From Betaproteobacteria bacterium (GTDB taxonomy: Bacteria; Pseudomonadota; Gammaproteobacteria; Burkholderiales; Burkholderiaceae_C): a stretch of 64,000 nt of DNA. Where the stretch lies: the NCBI GenBank assembly GCA_013289985.1, contig JABCYW010000002.1, forward strand, positions 62,001 through 126,000, read 5' to 3'. The position numbers and the translations under genes are program-made. The notes under the pieces were generated by a model, which was given only the letters and a program-made list of their open reading frames with translations, ran no database searches and had not been told where the DNA came from. This document shows positions 31,647 through 39,819 of the stretch, piece after piece. Position 1 is the first letter of the stretch. Each line of letters begins with the position of its first letter.

Positions 31647-31681
31647 TTGTCTCTGAGTAGTGGTGGTGTAACTTTGTTTCA
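31647..31681 (+). promoter_or_regulatory. Candidate tal promoter overlapped by a HexR-like palindrome
   Basis: TGTAACTTTGTTTCA at 31667-31681 is a 15-bp dyad whose half sites TGTAAC and GTTTCA match at five of six positions, the same size and architecture as the gammaproteobacterial HexR box. It overlaps a possible plus-strand promoter (TTGTCT at 31647 and TAACTT at 31669, spacer 16). The site sits between divergent zwf and tal, next to hexR. Binding is inferred, not shown. Confidence 0.4.
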
Positions 31682-31748
31682 GGAATAATGATGCCGAAGT
31701 TTCTTCCCGCGGTCAAATCCGCCACCCGCTTTCTCTTCAGGGGATGAC

Positions 31749-32696
31749 ATGAACCAGCTCGACCAACTCAAGGCCTTCACCGTCGTGGTGGCCGACACCG
31801 GCAACTTCAGGCAGATGGCGCAGTACGCGCCGCGCGACGCCACCACCAACCCGTCGCTGATCCTCAAGGCCGTCCAGCAGGCCGACTACGCGCCGCTGCT
31901 GACCGACACCGTGGCCGCGCACAGGGGCAAGCCGCTTGCCGACGTCGTCGACCAGGTGCTGGTGCGCTTCGGCCTCGAGATCCTGAAGGTGGTGCCGGGC
32001 CGCGTGAGCACCGAGGTCGACGCGCGCCTGTCGTTCGACACCAAGGCCACCGTGGCCCGCGCCCGCGGCATCATCAAGCTGTACGAGGCCGCGGGCATCG
32101 GCCGCGAGCGCGTGCTCATCAAGATCGCCTCCACCTGGGAAGGCATCGCCGCCGCGCGCGAGCTGGAGGCCGACGGCATCCACTGCAACCTCACGCTGCT
32201 GTTCTCGTTCTGCCAGGCCGTGGCTTGCGGCGACGGTGGCATCACGCTGATCTCGCCCTTCGTTGGCCGCATCTACGACTGGTACAAGAAGCAGGCCGGC
32301 GCAAAGTGGGACGAGGCCGCGCAGGCCGGCGCCAACGACCCGGGCGTGCAGTCGGTCACCCGCATCTTCAACTACTACAAGAAGTTCGGCATCGCCACCG
32401 AGGTGATGGGTGCGAGCTTCCGCAACGTCGGCCAGATCCAGGCGCTCGCCGGCTCCGACCTGCTCACCATCAGCCCCGAACTGCTGGGCTCGCTGCAGGC
32501 CGACTCGGCGCCGCTGCCCAAGGCGCTCGACGCCGAGGCCGCCAAGGCCCTGGCGCTGGATCGCGTGCGCTTCGACGAGGCGGCGTTCCGCTTCGCGCTC
32601 AACGAGGACGCGATGGCCACCGAGAAGCTCGCGGAAGGCATCCGCGCGTTCGCCGCCGACTCCGTCAAGCTCGACAAGCTGATCGAGGCCGCGTGA
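31749..32696 (+). CDS. tal: Transaldolase
   Basis: 315-residue enzyme of the non-oxidative pentose phosphate pathway, type I TalB-like. It exchanges a dihydroxyacetone unit between sedoheptulose 7-phosphate and glyceraldehyde 3-phosphate. The N-terminal [10 protein letters not shown] signature is near residues 34-43 and the Schiff-base Lys is at residue 125 in [11 protein letters not shown]. The [12 protein letters not shown] segment follows near 172-183. An AGGGGATG sequence lies before ATG 31749. The stop overlaps the pgi start, so the two are translated together. Confidence 0.95.
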   Translation: MNQLDQLKAFTVVVADTGNFRQMAQYAPRDATTNPSLILKAVQQADYAPLLTDTVAAHRGKPLADVVDQVLVRFGLEILKVVPGRVSTEVDARLSFDTKATVARARGIIKLYEAAGIGRERVLIKIASTWEGIAAARELEADGIHCNLTLLFSFCQAVACGDGGITLISPFVGRIYDWYKKQAGAKWDEAAQAGANDPGVQSVTRIFNYYKKFGIATEVMGASFRNVGQIQALAGSDLLTISPELLGSLQADSAPLPKALDAEAAKALALDRVRFDEAAFRFALNEDAMATEKLAEGIRAFAADSVKLDKLIEAA

Positions 32697-34330
32697 TGGC
32701 CGGCCAACGCTGCGACAACACGGAGGCCTGGGGCGCGCTGCGGGCGCACTACGACACGCGTGGACGGCAGTTCGACCTGCGCACCGCCTTCGCCGCGGAC
32801 GCCGAGCGCTTCGCCCGTTTCGGCGTCGAGGCCCCGGGTGTCTTCGCCGACCTCTCCAAGAATCGCTGGGATGCCAGCACCCGCGCGCTGCTGACGGGCC
32901 TGGCCGCCGAGTGCGGCCTCGAGGCGCGCCGCGACGCGATGTTCGCCGGCGAGCCCATCAACCTCACCGAAGGCCGCGCAGTGCTCCACACGGCGCTGCG
33001 CGCGCCGGCCGGCGCGAAGTCGCTGGGCGTGGTGACCGACGCAGCGATCGCCGAGGTGCACTCGGTCCTCGAGCCGTTGCTCGCCTACGCGGAACGCGTG
33101 CGCGCGCAGGCCGGCACCCAGTTCACCGACGTGCTCAACATCGGCATCGGCGGTTCCGACCTCGGCCCGCAGATGGCCGTGATCGCGCTGGAGGAGTTCG
33201 CGCATCCCAAGCTGCGCTTCCACTTCGTCTCCAACGTCGACGGCCACGACATCGCGCCGGTGCTCAAGCGCCTGGACCCCGCGAAGACGCTGGTGATCGT
33301 CGCCTCCAAGACCTTCACCACGCAGGAGACGCTGGCCAACGCCAACGTCGCGCGCGAGTGGTTCACCGCCAACGGCGGCACCGACGTCGCGTCGCACTTC
33401 GTGGGCGTCACCACCAACATCGAGGCCGCCGCGAAGTTCGGCATCACCACCACCTTCGGCTTCTGGGACTGGGTGGGCGGCCGCTACTCGCTGTGGAGCG
33501 CGATCGGCCTGTCGCTGGCGATCGCCATCGGCGCCGACGGCTTCAGGGAGTTCCTGGCCGGCGCGCACGCGATGGACGAGCACTTCCGCAGCACCCCGCT
33601 GGCGCACAACCTGCCGGTGCAACTGGCGTTGCTGGACGTCTGGTATCGCAACTTCCACGGCTTCACCAGCCGCAGCGTCGCGCCGTATCACCAGGGCCTG
33701 AAGCGCCTGCCGGCCTACCTGCAGCAGCTCGAGATGGAGTCCAACGGCAAGCGCGTGGACGTCGACGGCCACGCGCTGCCGTTCGCCACCAGCCCCGTCG
33801 TCTGGGGCGAGCCCGGCACCAACGGCCAGCACGCCTACTTCCAGATGCTGCACCAGGGTACCGACGTCATCCCGGTGGAATTCATTGCCGTCAGGTCGCC
33901 GGCGGCCGGCCACGACGGCCTGTATGCCGACCTGCATTCGAAGCTGCTCGCCAACTGCCTCGCGCAGTCGCAGGCGCTGATGCAGGGCAAGGCGGCATCG
34001 GAGGCCGCGACGGAGACGCCGCCGACGGCCTCGCGCACGATCGCGCGCGAGGTGCTCGCCGAGCACCGCGGCTTCCCGGGCAACCGCCCCAGCACGACGC
34101 TGGTGCTGGACGCGCTCACGCCGCGCACGCTGGGCGCGCTGATCGCGCTGTACGAGCACCGCGTGTTCTGCAGCGGCGCGCTGTGGGGCATCAACAGCTT
34201 CGACCAGTGGGGCGTGGAGCTCGGCAAGGCGCTGTGCAACGCGCTGCTGCCGCGCTTTTCCAGCGGCGCCACCGACGGGCTGGACGGCTCGACGGCCGGA
34301 CTGCTCAGCCGCCTGCTCTCGAAGCGATGA
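32696..34330 (+). CDS. pgi: Glucose-6-phosphate isomerase
   Basis: 544-residue cytoplasmic enzyme interconverting glucose 6-phosphate and fructose 6-phosphate. ATG 32696 overlaps the tal stop (TGATG). Family signatures are IGIGGSDLGPQM (about 145-156), SKTFTTQETL (about 205-214), DWVGGRYSLWSAIGLSLAIA (about 257-276) and GVELGKALC (about 506-514); the catalytic Glu and His regions are present. Linked with tal, zwf and hexR it controls the fate of glucose 6-phosphate. Confidence 0.96.
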   Translation: MAGQRCDNTEAWGALRAHYDTRGRQFDLRTAFAADAERFARFGVEAPGVFADLSKNRWDASTRALLTGLAAECGLEARRDAMFAGEPINLTEGRAVLHTALRAPAGAKSLGVVTDAAIAEVHSVLEPLLAYAERVRAQAGTQFTDVLNIGIGGSDLGPQMAVIALEEFAHPKLRFHFVSNVDGHDIAPVLKRLDPAKTLVIVASKTFTTQETLANANVAREWFTANGGTDVASHFVGVTTNIEAAAKFGITTTFGFWDWVGGRYSLWSAIGLSLAIAIGADGFREFLAGAHAMDEHFRSTPLAHNLPVQLALLDVWYRNFHGFTSRSVAPYHQGLKRLPAYLQQLEMESNGKRVDVDGHALPFATSPVVWGEPGTNGQHAYFQMLHQGTDVIPVEFIAVRSPAAGHDGLYADLHSKLLANCLAQSQALMQGKAASEAATETPPTASRTIAREVLAEHRGFPGNRPSTTLVLDALTPRTLGALIALYEHRVFCSGALWGINSFDQWGVELGKALCNALLPRFSSGATDGLDGSTAGLLSRLLSKR

Positions 34331-34959
34331 GCGCGCTCCCGAACGACCGCGCCTTCGTGTTCGACTTCGGTCGCGTGGTGTTCCGCTGGCGTCCCGAGGC
34401 GCTGCTGGGCGCCGCGCTGCCGCATCGCGCGACCGACGCCGAGGCCACCCGCCACTGGGTGGCGCAGGTGTTCCAGGGCTACGGCGGCGACTGGGGCGAC
34501 TTCGATCGCGGCGTGGTGACGCCGGCCGACCTCGCACGCCGAATCGCCGCGCGCACCGGACTCACGCCCGACGAGGTCATCGCCGTCATCGAGCGCGCGC
34601 CGCACGAACTGCAGCCGCTGCCCGACACGGTCGCATGGATGCGCCGCCTGCACGCGCAGGGCCGCACCATGCACTACCTCTCGAACATGCCCGAGCCCTT
34701 CGCGGCGCATTTCGAGCGCACGCACGACCTGATGGCGATGTTCGAGTCGGGCGTGTTCTCGGCGCGGGTGAACCTGCTCAAGCCCGAGCCCGAGATCTTT
34801 GCGCATGCGGTCCGGGTGTTCGGCCGCGCGCCGTCGCAGCTGCTGTTCCTCGACGACCACCTGCCCAACGTCGTCGCCGCGCGCGCGGCCGGCTGGCAGG
34901 CCATCCACTTCGTCGACGCGGCGCAGGCCGAGGCGCAAGCGCTCGCATTGGGCTGGTGA
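34327..34959 (+). CDS. HAD-superfamily hydrolase, subfamily IA (YihX-like)
   Basis: 210-residue cytoplasmic phosphatase-like protein. Nucleophile Asp13 lies in VFDFGRVVF; the second Asp of the usual DxD is Gly, as in the YihX/epoxide-hydrolase-type subgroup. Motif II is LSNMP (about residues 118-122), the lysine region is NLLKPEPEIF (about 149-158) and motif IV is FLDDHLPNVVAAR (about 177-189). ATG 34327 overlaps the pgi stop (ATGA). E. coli YihX dephosphorylates alpha-glucose 1-phosphate; a sugar-phosphate role beside pgi fits, but the substrate here is unproven. Confidence 0.85.
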   Translation: MSALPNDRAFVFDFGRVVFRWRPEALLGAALPHRATDAEATRHWVAQVFQGYGGDWGDFDRGVVTPADLARRIAARTGLTPDEVIAVIERAPHELQPLPDTVAWMRRLHAQGRTMHYLSNMPEPFAAHFERTHDLMAMFESGVFSARVNLLKPEPEIFAHAVRVFGRAPSQLLFLDDHLPNVVAARAAGWQAIHFVDAAQAEAQALALGW

Positions 34960-34970
34960 TGCGTGAATGA

Positions 34971-34995
34971 CTGTCGCGTGGAGTTCACGCGACAG
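34971..34995. terminator. Perfect hairpin downstream of the HAD gene
   Basis: CTGTCGCGTG and CACGCGACAG form a perfect 10-bp stem around loop GAGTT, 12 bases after the HAD stop codon. No T-run follows. It may end the tal-pgi-HAD transcript with help from Rho, or serve as a regulatory hairpin ahead of the receiver gene. Confidence 0.45.
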
Positions 34996-35138
34996 CGGCG
35001 CACTCGTCCAACTCGTCCAGGACCAAGTACCCTTGCGGCACGCGAGTTGCTCGCGTCCGGAGGCGGTGTGCACGCGCATCGCCGGGAGCCCGGGCGCGGG
35101 ATGGGAGACGGGCCTGTCACCCCGTCAGGGACACAACG

Positions 35139-35522
35139 ATGCCGAAGATCCTGGTCGTGGACGATCTCCGCGACACTGCCGATAGCCTGGCCCTGCTGTT
35201 CGATGCGCTGGGGCACCAGACGATGACGTCCTACGATGGCCAGCAGGCCCTCGAGGCCGCGCAGTCGTTCGGGCCGGACATCGTGTTCCTGGACATCAAC
35301 ATGCCCATCCTCGACGGCTACGACGCCGCGCGCTCGTTGCGCCGCCTGCTCGTCGACGCGCCGCCGGTGCTGGTGGCGCTGACGGCCGTGTCGGGGCCGG
35401 ACGCCAAGCGCCGGGCCGACGCCGCCGGCTTCGACTTCTACGTCACGAAGCCGGCCGACTTCAACATGCTGATCACCATCGTCGACGACCTGTCGAGGCG
35501 GATGGAAGGCAAAGCTCACTGA
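35139..35522 (+). CDS. Stand-alone CheY-like response regulator receiver protein
   Basis: 127-residue single receiver domain with no output domain. Acidic pocket Asp8-Asp9 (VVDDLRD), phosphoacceptor Asp52 (FLDINMP), conserved Thr82 (ALTAVSG) and Lys104 (YVTKPAD) are all present, so it should be phosphorylatable. No histidine kinase gene is nearby. Such orphan receivers can act by protein contact or as phosphate sinks. Its 3' end overlaps the convergent GlxA-type regulator gene by seven bases. Confidence 0.9.
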   Translation: MPKILVVDDLRDTADSLALLFDALGHQTMTSYDGQQALEAAQSFGPDIVFLDINMPILDGYDAARSLRRLLVDAPPVLVALTAVSGPDAKRRADAAGFDFYVTKPADFNMLITIVDDLSRRMEGKAH

Positions 35523-36478
35523 GCCCTTTGCCGTGCACGCGCGCGCCGGAACTGCCGGTCCGTGCCGAAGCCGGCCAGCGCCACCGCCTGCGCCGTGGGC
35601 AGCCCGCGCGCCAGCGCCTGCTCGGCGAGCCCGCTGCGGATGCGCTCCACGTAGTCGCGCGGCGACACGCCGGCGTGATCCTTGAACAATCGCGCGAGGT
35701 GGCGCGGCGTCACGTGCGCCACGGCGGCCAGCGCCGGCACGTCCCAGTCGTGGCCGGGCCGCTCGCACACGGCGTTCTGCACGCGGTGCACCGCCGGATG
35801 CAGGTGGTTGCGGCCGTCGAGCAGCGGCGAGCGCTGCGGGTCGTCGGCGCCGCGGCGCTGGAACACCACCATGGTCTCGGCCACCGCCGCCGCGATCGCG
35901 TCGCCGCAGGTGTCGCCGATGCAGTGCAGCGCCAGGTCGATGCCGGCGGTGACGCCCGCGCTGGACCACACCGGGCCGTCGACGACGAACACGCGGTTGG
36001 CGCAGACCTGGGCCTCGGGCGCCAGCCGGGCCAGCACGTCGAGATGCTCATGGTGCGTCGTCACCTGGCGCCGCCCCAGTAAACCGGCGTCGGCCGCGAG
36101 CAAGGTGCCCACGCACACGGTCAGCAGGCCATGCGCCGTGGCTTGCGCCAGCGCGGGGGCAACCACCTTCGTCAGCCAGTGGCGCGCTCCCAGCCAGCCG
36201 TTGCGCTGCAGCGTGGGCAGGCTCTCCTTGAGGCCCGGACGCCCGAGCAGCACCACCCAGGCGCCGGGTGGCAGGCGGTCCGGCAAGGGCTCGAGGCCCG
36301 CCAGGGTCAGGCCGATCGACGTCGAGGCCTGTGGCGTGGCGCTGATGTAGCGCAGCGCGAACGCCGGTGGCCTGCCGCGGGCGGCGAGCTGCTGGTTGGC
36401 GAGGCGGAAGGCCTCGGCCGGCCCGACGAGATCCAGCAGCAGCGTGTCGGGCAGCACCAGGAACAGGACGTCGATCAA
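35516..36478 (-). CDS. GlxA-family AraC-type transcriptional regulator with DJ-1/PfpI sensor domain
   Basis: 320-residue regulator. The N-terminal DJ-1/PfpI-like domain (about 1-190) has the elbow LTVCVGTLLAADAGLL (about 119-134); members of this class respond to nitrogenous ligands such as choline-derived compounds or amides. The C-terminal AraC/XylS DNA-binding domain (about 225-318) contains two helix-turn-helices, including VTPRHLARLFKDHAGVSPRDYVERIR. No ATG is available near the domain start; TTG 36478 with GGAGG six bases upstream begins IDVLFLVLPDTLLLD exactly like homologues. It lies 14 bases after the cysteine hydrolase gene and is probably co-transcribed with it. Confidence 0.88.
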   Translation of the reverse strand: MIDVLFLVLPDTLLLDLVGPAEAFRLANQQLAARGRPPAFALRYISATPQASTSIGLTLAGLEPLPDRLPPGAWVVLLGRPGLKESLPTLQRNGWLGARHWLTKVVAPALAQATAHGLLTVCVGTLLAADAGLLGRRQVTTHHEHLDVLARLAPEAQVCANRVFVVDGPVWSSAGVTAGIDLALHCIGDTCGDAIAAAVAETMVVFQRRGADDPQRSPLLDGRNHLHPAVHRVQNAVCERPGHDWDVPALAAVAHVTPRHLARLFKDHAGVSPRDYVERIRSGLAEQALARGLPTAQAVALAGFGTDRQFRRARARQRAQ

Positions 36479-36492
36479 CGTGGCCTCCGGAC

Positions 36493-37050
36493 TCAGCGAG
36501 CCCGCGCCAGCGCCTCGTCCACCGTCGCGAGCGTGGCGAAGCGGTTCACCAGCACGGTCTCGGTGCGCTCGCGGATCTCGGCGGCGGCCAGCGTCCTGCC
36601 GGCCGGCGTGGTCATGTCGAAGGTGAGGGTGGCGTCGCCGACGAAGTCGACCTCCCAGCCCTCGTCGCTGGCGTGGCGCGTGGTGGTCTCGCAGCACTGT
36701 TCGGTGCGGATGCCGGCCACGATCACGCGGCGGATGCCGTTGGCGGTGAGCCATTGCGCGAGCGGCGTGCCCACCAGCGCGCTGTGGCGATGCTTCTCGA
36801 TCGTGAGCGCGGCCTCGAACGGCGCCAGCCCGGCGAGCGGCCGGATGAACGGGCTGCCGTGGGCGAACGGGTTGTCGGGCGTCTGCGGGCCGTCGGTGTG
36901 GAACACGCGCACGATGGGGATGCCGTGCGCCTGCGCGCCGTCGACCAACGCGTTGACGTGCGCGAGGAACGCGTCGGCGCCGGTTTGAGACCAGTATGGC
37001 CGTTGCGGGAAGGATTCCTGGACGTCGATCAGAAGCAAGGCGGTCTGCAT
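36493..37050 (-). CDS. Isochorismatase-family cysteine hydrolase
   Basis: 185-residue cytoplasmic amidohydrolase of the isochorismatase/nicotinamidase fold. The Asp-Lys-Cys triad is visible as Asp9 (LLIDVQ), Lys86 (TIEKHRHSAL) and Cys119 (GIRTEQCC). ATG 37050 with AGGAGA upstream is preferred to a farther ATG. Substrates in this family include nicotinamide, carbamoyl compounds and biuret; none can be assigned. It is followed directly by a GlxA-type regulator that may control it; such regulator-hydrolase pairs are frequent. Confidence 0.88.
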   Translation of the reverse strand: MQTALLLIDVQESFPQRPYWSQTGADAFLAHVNALVDGAQAHGIPIVRVFHTDGPQTPDNPFAHGSPFIRPLAGLAPFEAALTIEKHRHSALVGTPLAQWLTANGIRRVIVAGIRTEQCCETTTRHASDEGWEVDFVGDATLTFDMTTPAGRTLAAAEIRERTETVLVNRFATLATVDEALARAR

Positions 37051-37142
37051 GGTGTTCTCCTGTGAGTGGATGGACGAATCTTCACTCCGGCAGGACATTC
37101 TGGCAGCACCGCCGCGCGACCACTTGCGGACGTTTCAGGACA

Positions 37143-38228
37143 TCATTGCCAGGCCGCCATCCCGTCGATTGCCTGTACCGCGGCCTCGCGCGACTGCGTG
37201 AGCACCGCCTTCTTCCACTCGGGCGTGTCGGTGAAGAACGCGCGTCGCATCGACGCCCGCGCGACCTGGGCCTGTTCGGGGTGCGGCGGGCGTTGCCGCG
37301 CCACCCAGTGATCCTGGCGCAGCGCGGCCAGCACCACCTCGGGCGGCTGCGTGCCGAACTCCAGCGTGATGCCGGCGTAGGCGGCCTGCGGGCACTCCTC
37401 GTAGACGGCATGCCACAGGTTGCCGTGCAGGTCGGCGGAGCTCGACGAGCCGTCCTCGGTGAACGTGATGCGGTTGCCCCACCAGGCCTTGGCGCGGTGC
37501 TTGGCGGTGTCGTCGTCGCGGCAGGCGAAGATGCGCTCGCCCCGGCCGCTCTCGCCCAGCCCGCTGTGGACGTCGATCCAGCCGAGCTGGCGGCAGCGCG
37601 CGGCATGCTGGCGCAGCACCATGCGCAGCGTCTGTTGGCTCCAGGTGGGCGCCGTGCCGCCGTAGAACAGGCCGTCGGGATGCCGGTACTGGCCGCTCGA
37701 GATCGCCGCCTGCAGCGCCGCCATGCCGTGCGCGGCGGCATAGGCCATCAGCTGGCGCTCGTCTTCGGCCCGCGGCGGCCACGCCTGCGGCAACAGCAGG
37801 GCGGCGAGCTGGTCATAGCCCGGGTTGCCCGGCAGCGGACGGCGGAAATCGACGAAGTTGCGGTTGAGGTCGACGCCCTCGTGCGTGACGCGGCGGCCCA
37901 GCGAGAAGCCCCACGGGTTGAGCGCGTGGATGAACAGCAGCGCCACGCCGGCGAGGCGCGCCTTGGTGCGGAAGGCTTCGTCGTGCAGCAGGGCCACCTG
38001 GGCGCCGGAGCCGCAGTAGCCCTCCACGCCGTGGCAGCCGCTGGAGACGATCAGCAGCGCGTCGGCGTCGTCGGCACCCACGCGCGCGACATCCATGTAG
38101 AGCGCGTCGAGCTCCAGGCCGCGCAGCGGCTCCGGATGCGAGTCCACGCGCGCGCCGGCGGCGGCCGCGAGGAACTTGGCACGCGCTTCGGCGTAGGTGT
38201 GGGCGAACGGTTCCGGCTGGTTGCGCAT
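37143..38228 (-). CDS. DUF2817 protein, M14-like zinc carboxypeptidase
   Basis: 361-residue protein of the DUF2817 family, which is related to M14 metallocarboxypeptidases. Probable zinc ligands are in SSGCHGVEGYCG (about residues 62-73) and WIDVHSGLGESG (about 205-216), with a catalytic Glu in ITLEFGTQ (about 297-304). LNPWGFSLGRRVTHEGVDLNRNF is a hallmark segment. No signal peptide is seen, so it is likely cytoplasmic. ATG 38228 has AGGAGA upstream. It lies between an M20 amidohydrolase and a cysteine hydrolase on the same strand, suggesting joint use of peptide-like or acylated amino-acid substrates. Confidence 0.82.
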   Translation of the reverse strand: MRNQPEPFAHTYAEARAKFLAAAAGARVDSHPEPLRGLELDALYMDVARVGADDADALLIVSSGCHGVEGYCGSGAQVALLHDEAFRTKARLAGVALLFIHALNPWGFSLGRRVTHEGVDLNRNFVDFRRPLPGNPGYDQLAALLLPQAWPPRAEDERQLMAYAAAHGMAALQAAISSGQYRHPDGLFYGGTAPTWSQQTLRMVLRQHAARCRQLGWIDVHSGLGESGRGERIFACRDDDTAKHRAKAWWGNRITFTEDGSSSSADLHGNLWHAVYEECPQAAYAGITLEFGTQPPEVVLAALRQDHWVARQRPPHPEQAQVARASMRRAFFTDTPEWKKAVLTQSREAAVQAIDGMAAWQ

Positions 38229-38278
38229 CGTGCTCTCCTGCGGGTGGCGACGACCAGCGGCCCGTCCGTCGACGGGTC

Positions 38279-39526
38279 TCAGGCGCGCTTGTTGAACCAG
38301 TTGTCGACCAGCCGGATCCACAGCGTCCCGCCGAGCGGGATCAGGTCGTCGTTGAAGTCGTAGTGCGGGTTGTGCAGCGTGCACGGGCCGAGGTTGTGGC
38401 GGTTGGCCGCGGCTCCGCCGTCGTCCTCGCCATCGTCGGCGCCGCTGTACGCCAGGCGATGGCGGCCGTCGCCGTGGCCGATGACGAAGTAGGCGCCGGG
38501 CTTCTCGAGCAGGAAGTAGCTGAAGTCCTCGGCGGTCATCGAGGGCTCGAAGGCCAGCGTGTTCTCGGCGCCGACGGTGTCGCGCATGACGTCGGCCACG
38601 AAGGCGGCCTCGGCCGCGTGGTTGACGGTGGGCGGGTAGTTGCGGTGGAACCGGAATTCCACCGTGGCGCCGAACGCGGCGGCGGTGTGCTGCGCGATCT
38701 CGCGCATGCGCTGCTCGATCAGGTCCAGCACCGGCAGCGTGAACGTGCGCACGGTGCCTTCGATGACGCAGGAGTCGGGTACCACGTTGGTGGCCTCGCC
38801 CGTGTGGATGGTGGTGACCGAGATCACGCCGGTGTCGGTGGGTTTCTTGTTGCGCGTGATGACGGTCTGGAACGCCTGCACCATCTGGCAGGCGATGGGC
38901 ACCGGGTCGATGGCCAGGTGCGGCAGCGCGGCGTGCGATCCGCGGCCGCGGATCGTGATGAAGAACTCGTTGCTCGAGGCCATGCAGGGGCCCGGGCAGA
39001 CGGCCAGCTGGCCGACGGGAATGCCGGGCCAGTTGTGCATGCCGAACACGGCGTCCATCGGGAACTCGGCGAACAGGCCGTCCTTGATCATCTCGCGGGC
39101 GCCGCCGCCGCCTTCCTCGGCGGGCTGGAACAGCAGGTAGACGATGCCGTCGAAGTCGCGGTGCCTGGCCAGGTGCTGCGCCGCGGCGAGCAGCATGGCG
39201 GTGTGGCCGTCGTGGCCGCAGGCGTGCATGCGGCCGGCGTTGCGGCTGGCGTGGGCGAAGGTGTTGGACTCCGACATCGGCAGCGCGTCCATGTCGGCCC
39301 GCAGCCCGATGGCCCCGCCTTTCGAGCCCAGCCGGCCTTCGACGATGCCCACCACGCCGGTCTTGCCCAGCCCGCGGCGGATAGGGATGCCCCACTCGGT
39401 GAGCTTGGCCGCGACGAGATCGCTGGTGTGCTGCTCCTGGAAGCACAGCTCCGGATGCGCGTGGATCTCCCGTCGCAGGGCGGTGATGGCGGCCGCGTCG
39501 GCCAGCAGGGATTCGATGACGTTCAT
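38279..39526 (-). CDS. M20-family amidohydrolase (hippurate/N-acyl amino acid hydrolase type)
   Basis: 415-residue metal-dependent amidohydrolase, M20D subfamily, cleaving N-acyl amino acids such as hippurate or indole-acetyl conjugates. Motifs include ALRREIHAHPELCFQE (about 17-32), LRADMDALPM (about 75-84), MHACGHDGHTAMLL (about 100-113, metal-binding His/Cys), LFQPAEEGGGGAREMI (about 131-146) and RGSHAALPH (about 192-200). The C-terminal segment has TAEDFSYFL and the PHYDFNDDLIPLG lead. ATG 39526 matches family starts. It heads a minus-strand run of four genes; upstream lies a complex palindromic region. Confidence 0.92.
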   Translation of the reverse strand: MNVIESLLADAAAITALRREIHAHPELCFQEQHTSDLVAAKLTEWGIPIRRGLGKTGVVGIVEGRLGSKGGAIGLRADMDALPMSESNTFAHASRNAGRMHACGHDGHTAMLLAAAQHLARHRDFDGIVYLLFQPAEEGGGGAREMIKDGLFAEFPMDAVFGMHNWPGIPVGQLAVCPGPCMASSNEFFITIRGRGSHAALPHLAIDPVPIACQMVQAFQTVITRNKKPTDTGVISVTTIHTGEATNVVPDSCVIEGTVRTFTLPVLDLIEQRMREIAQHTAAAFGATVEFRFHRNYPPTVNHAAEAAFVADVMRDTVGAENTLAFEPSMTAEDFSYFLLEKPGAYFVIGHGDGRHRLAYSGADDGEDDGGAAANRHNLGPCTLHNPHYDFNDDLIPLGGTLWIRLVDNWFNKRA

Positions 39527-39540
39527 GGCGGTGAAATTCT

Positions 39541-39726
39541 GGAGGGGTCTGGCATCTCCTTCATCCGCGCCAAGTTGCTGGCGATCGCGACAGGGGGTCG
39601 CGGATGAAGGCAATGCCTGACCCCGATCGTGAGCCGGGATCGGGGTCAGGCATTGCCTCGAATCGCGGTCGCTTCATGGCTCTCGGAAAACGCCCGGCGC
39701 GATTCGAGGAGATGCCAGACCCCTCC
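39541..39726. repeat. Nested palindromic intergenic element
   Basis: An outer 19-bp inverted repeat (39541-39559 and 39708-39726, GGAGGGGTCTGGCATCTCC and its exact reverse complement) encloses an inner perfect 21-bp stem (39608-39628 and 39638-39658) with a 9-base loop. An 11-bp inverted pair CTTCATCCGCG/CGCGGATGAAG (about 39559-39569 and 39599-39609) lies between. The core CCTGACCCC is shared with the hisA-hisF element at 57086-57171. It occupies most of the 293-base gap between divergent genes. Confidence 0.85.
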
Positions 39727-39819
39727 GGCCGATCTTATGCCTGTCGCGTGTCGGGAGACAGCCCCCGCGCGAGCGGCCTTTCGCGCCGCTCGGCGGTGGT
39801 GTTGTGACATCATTTCGGG

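Noticed and set aside
37051-37098. Upstream ATG for the cysteine hydrolase at 37098
   Set aside because: The 16 extra residues lack similarity, and AGGAGA sits correctly before ATG 37050.
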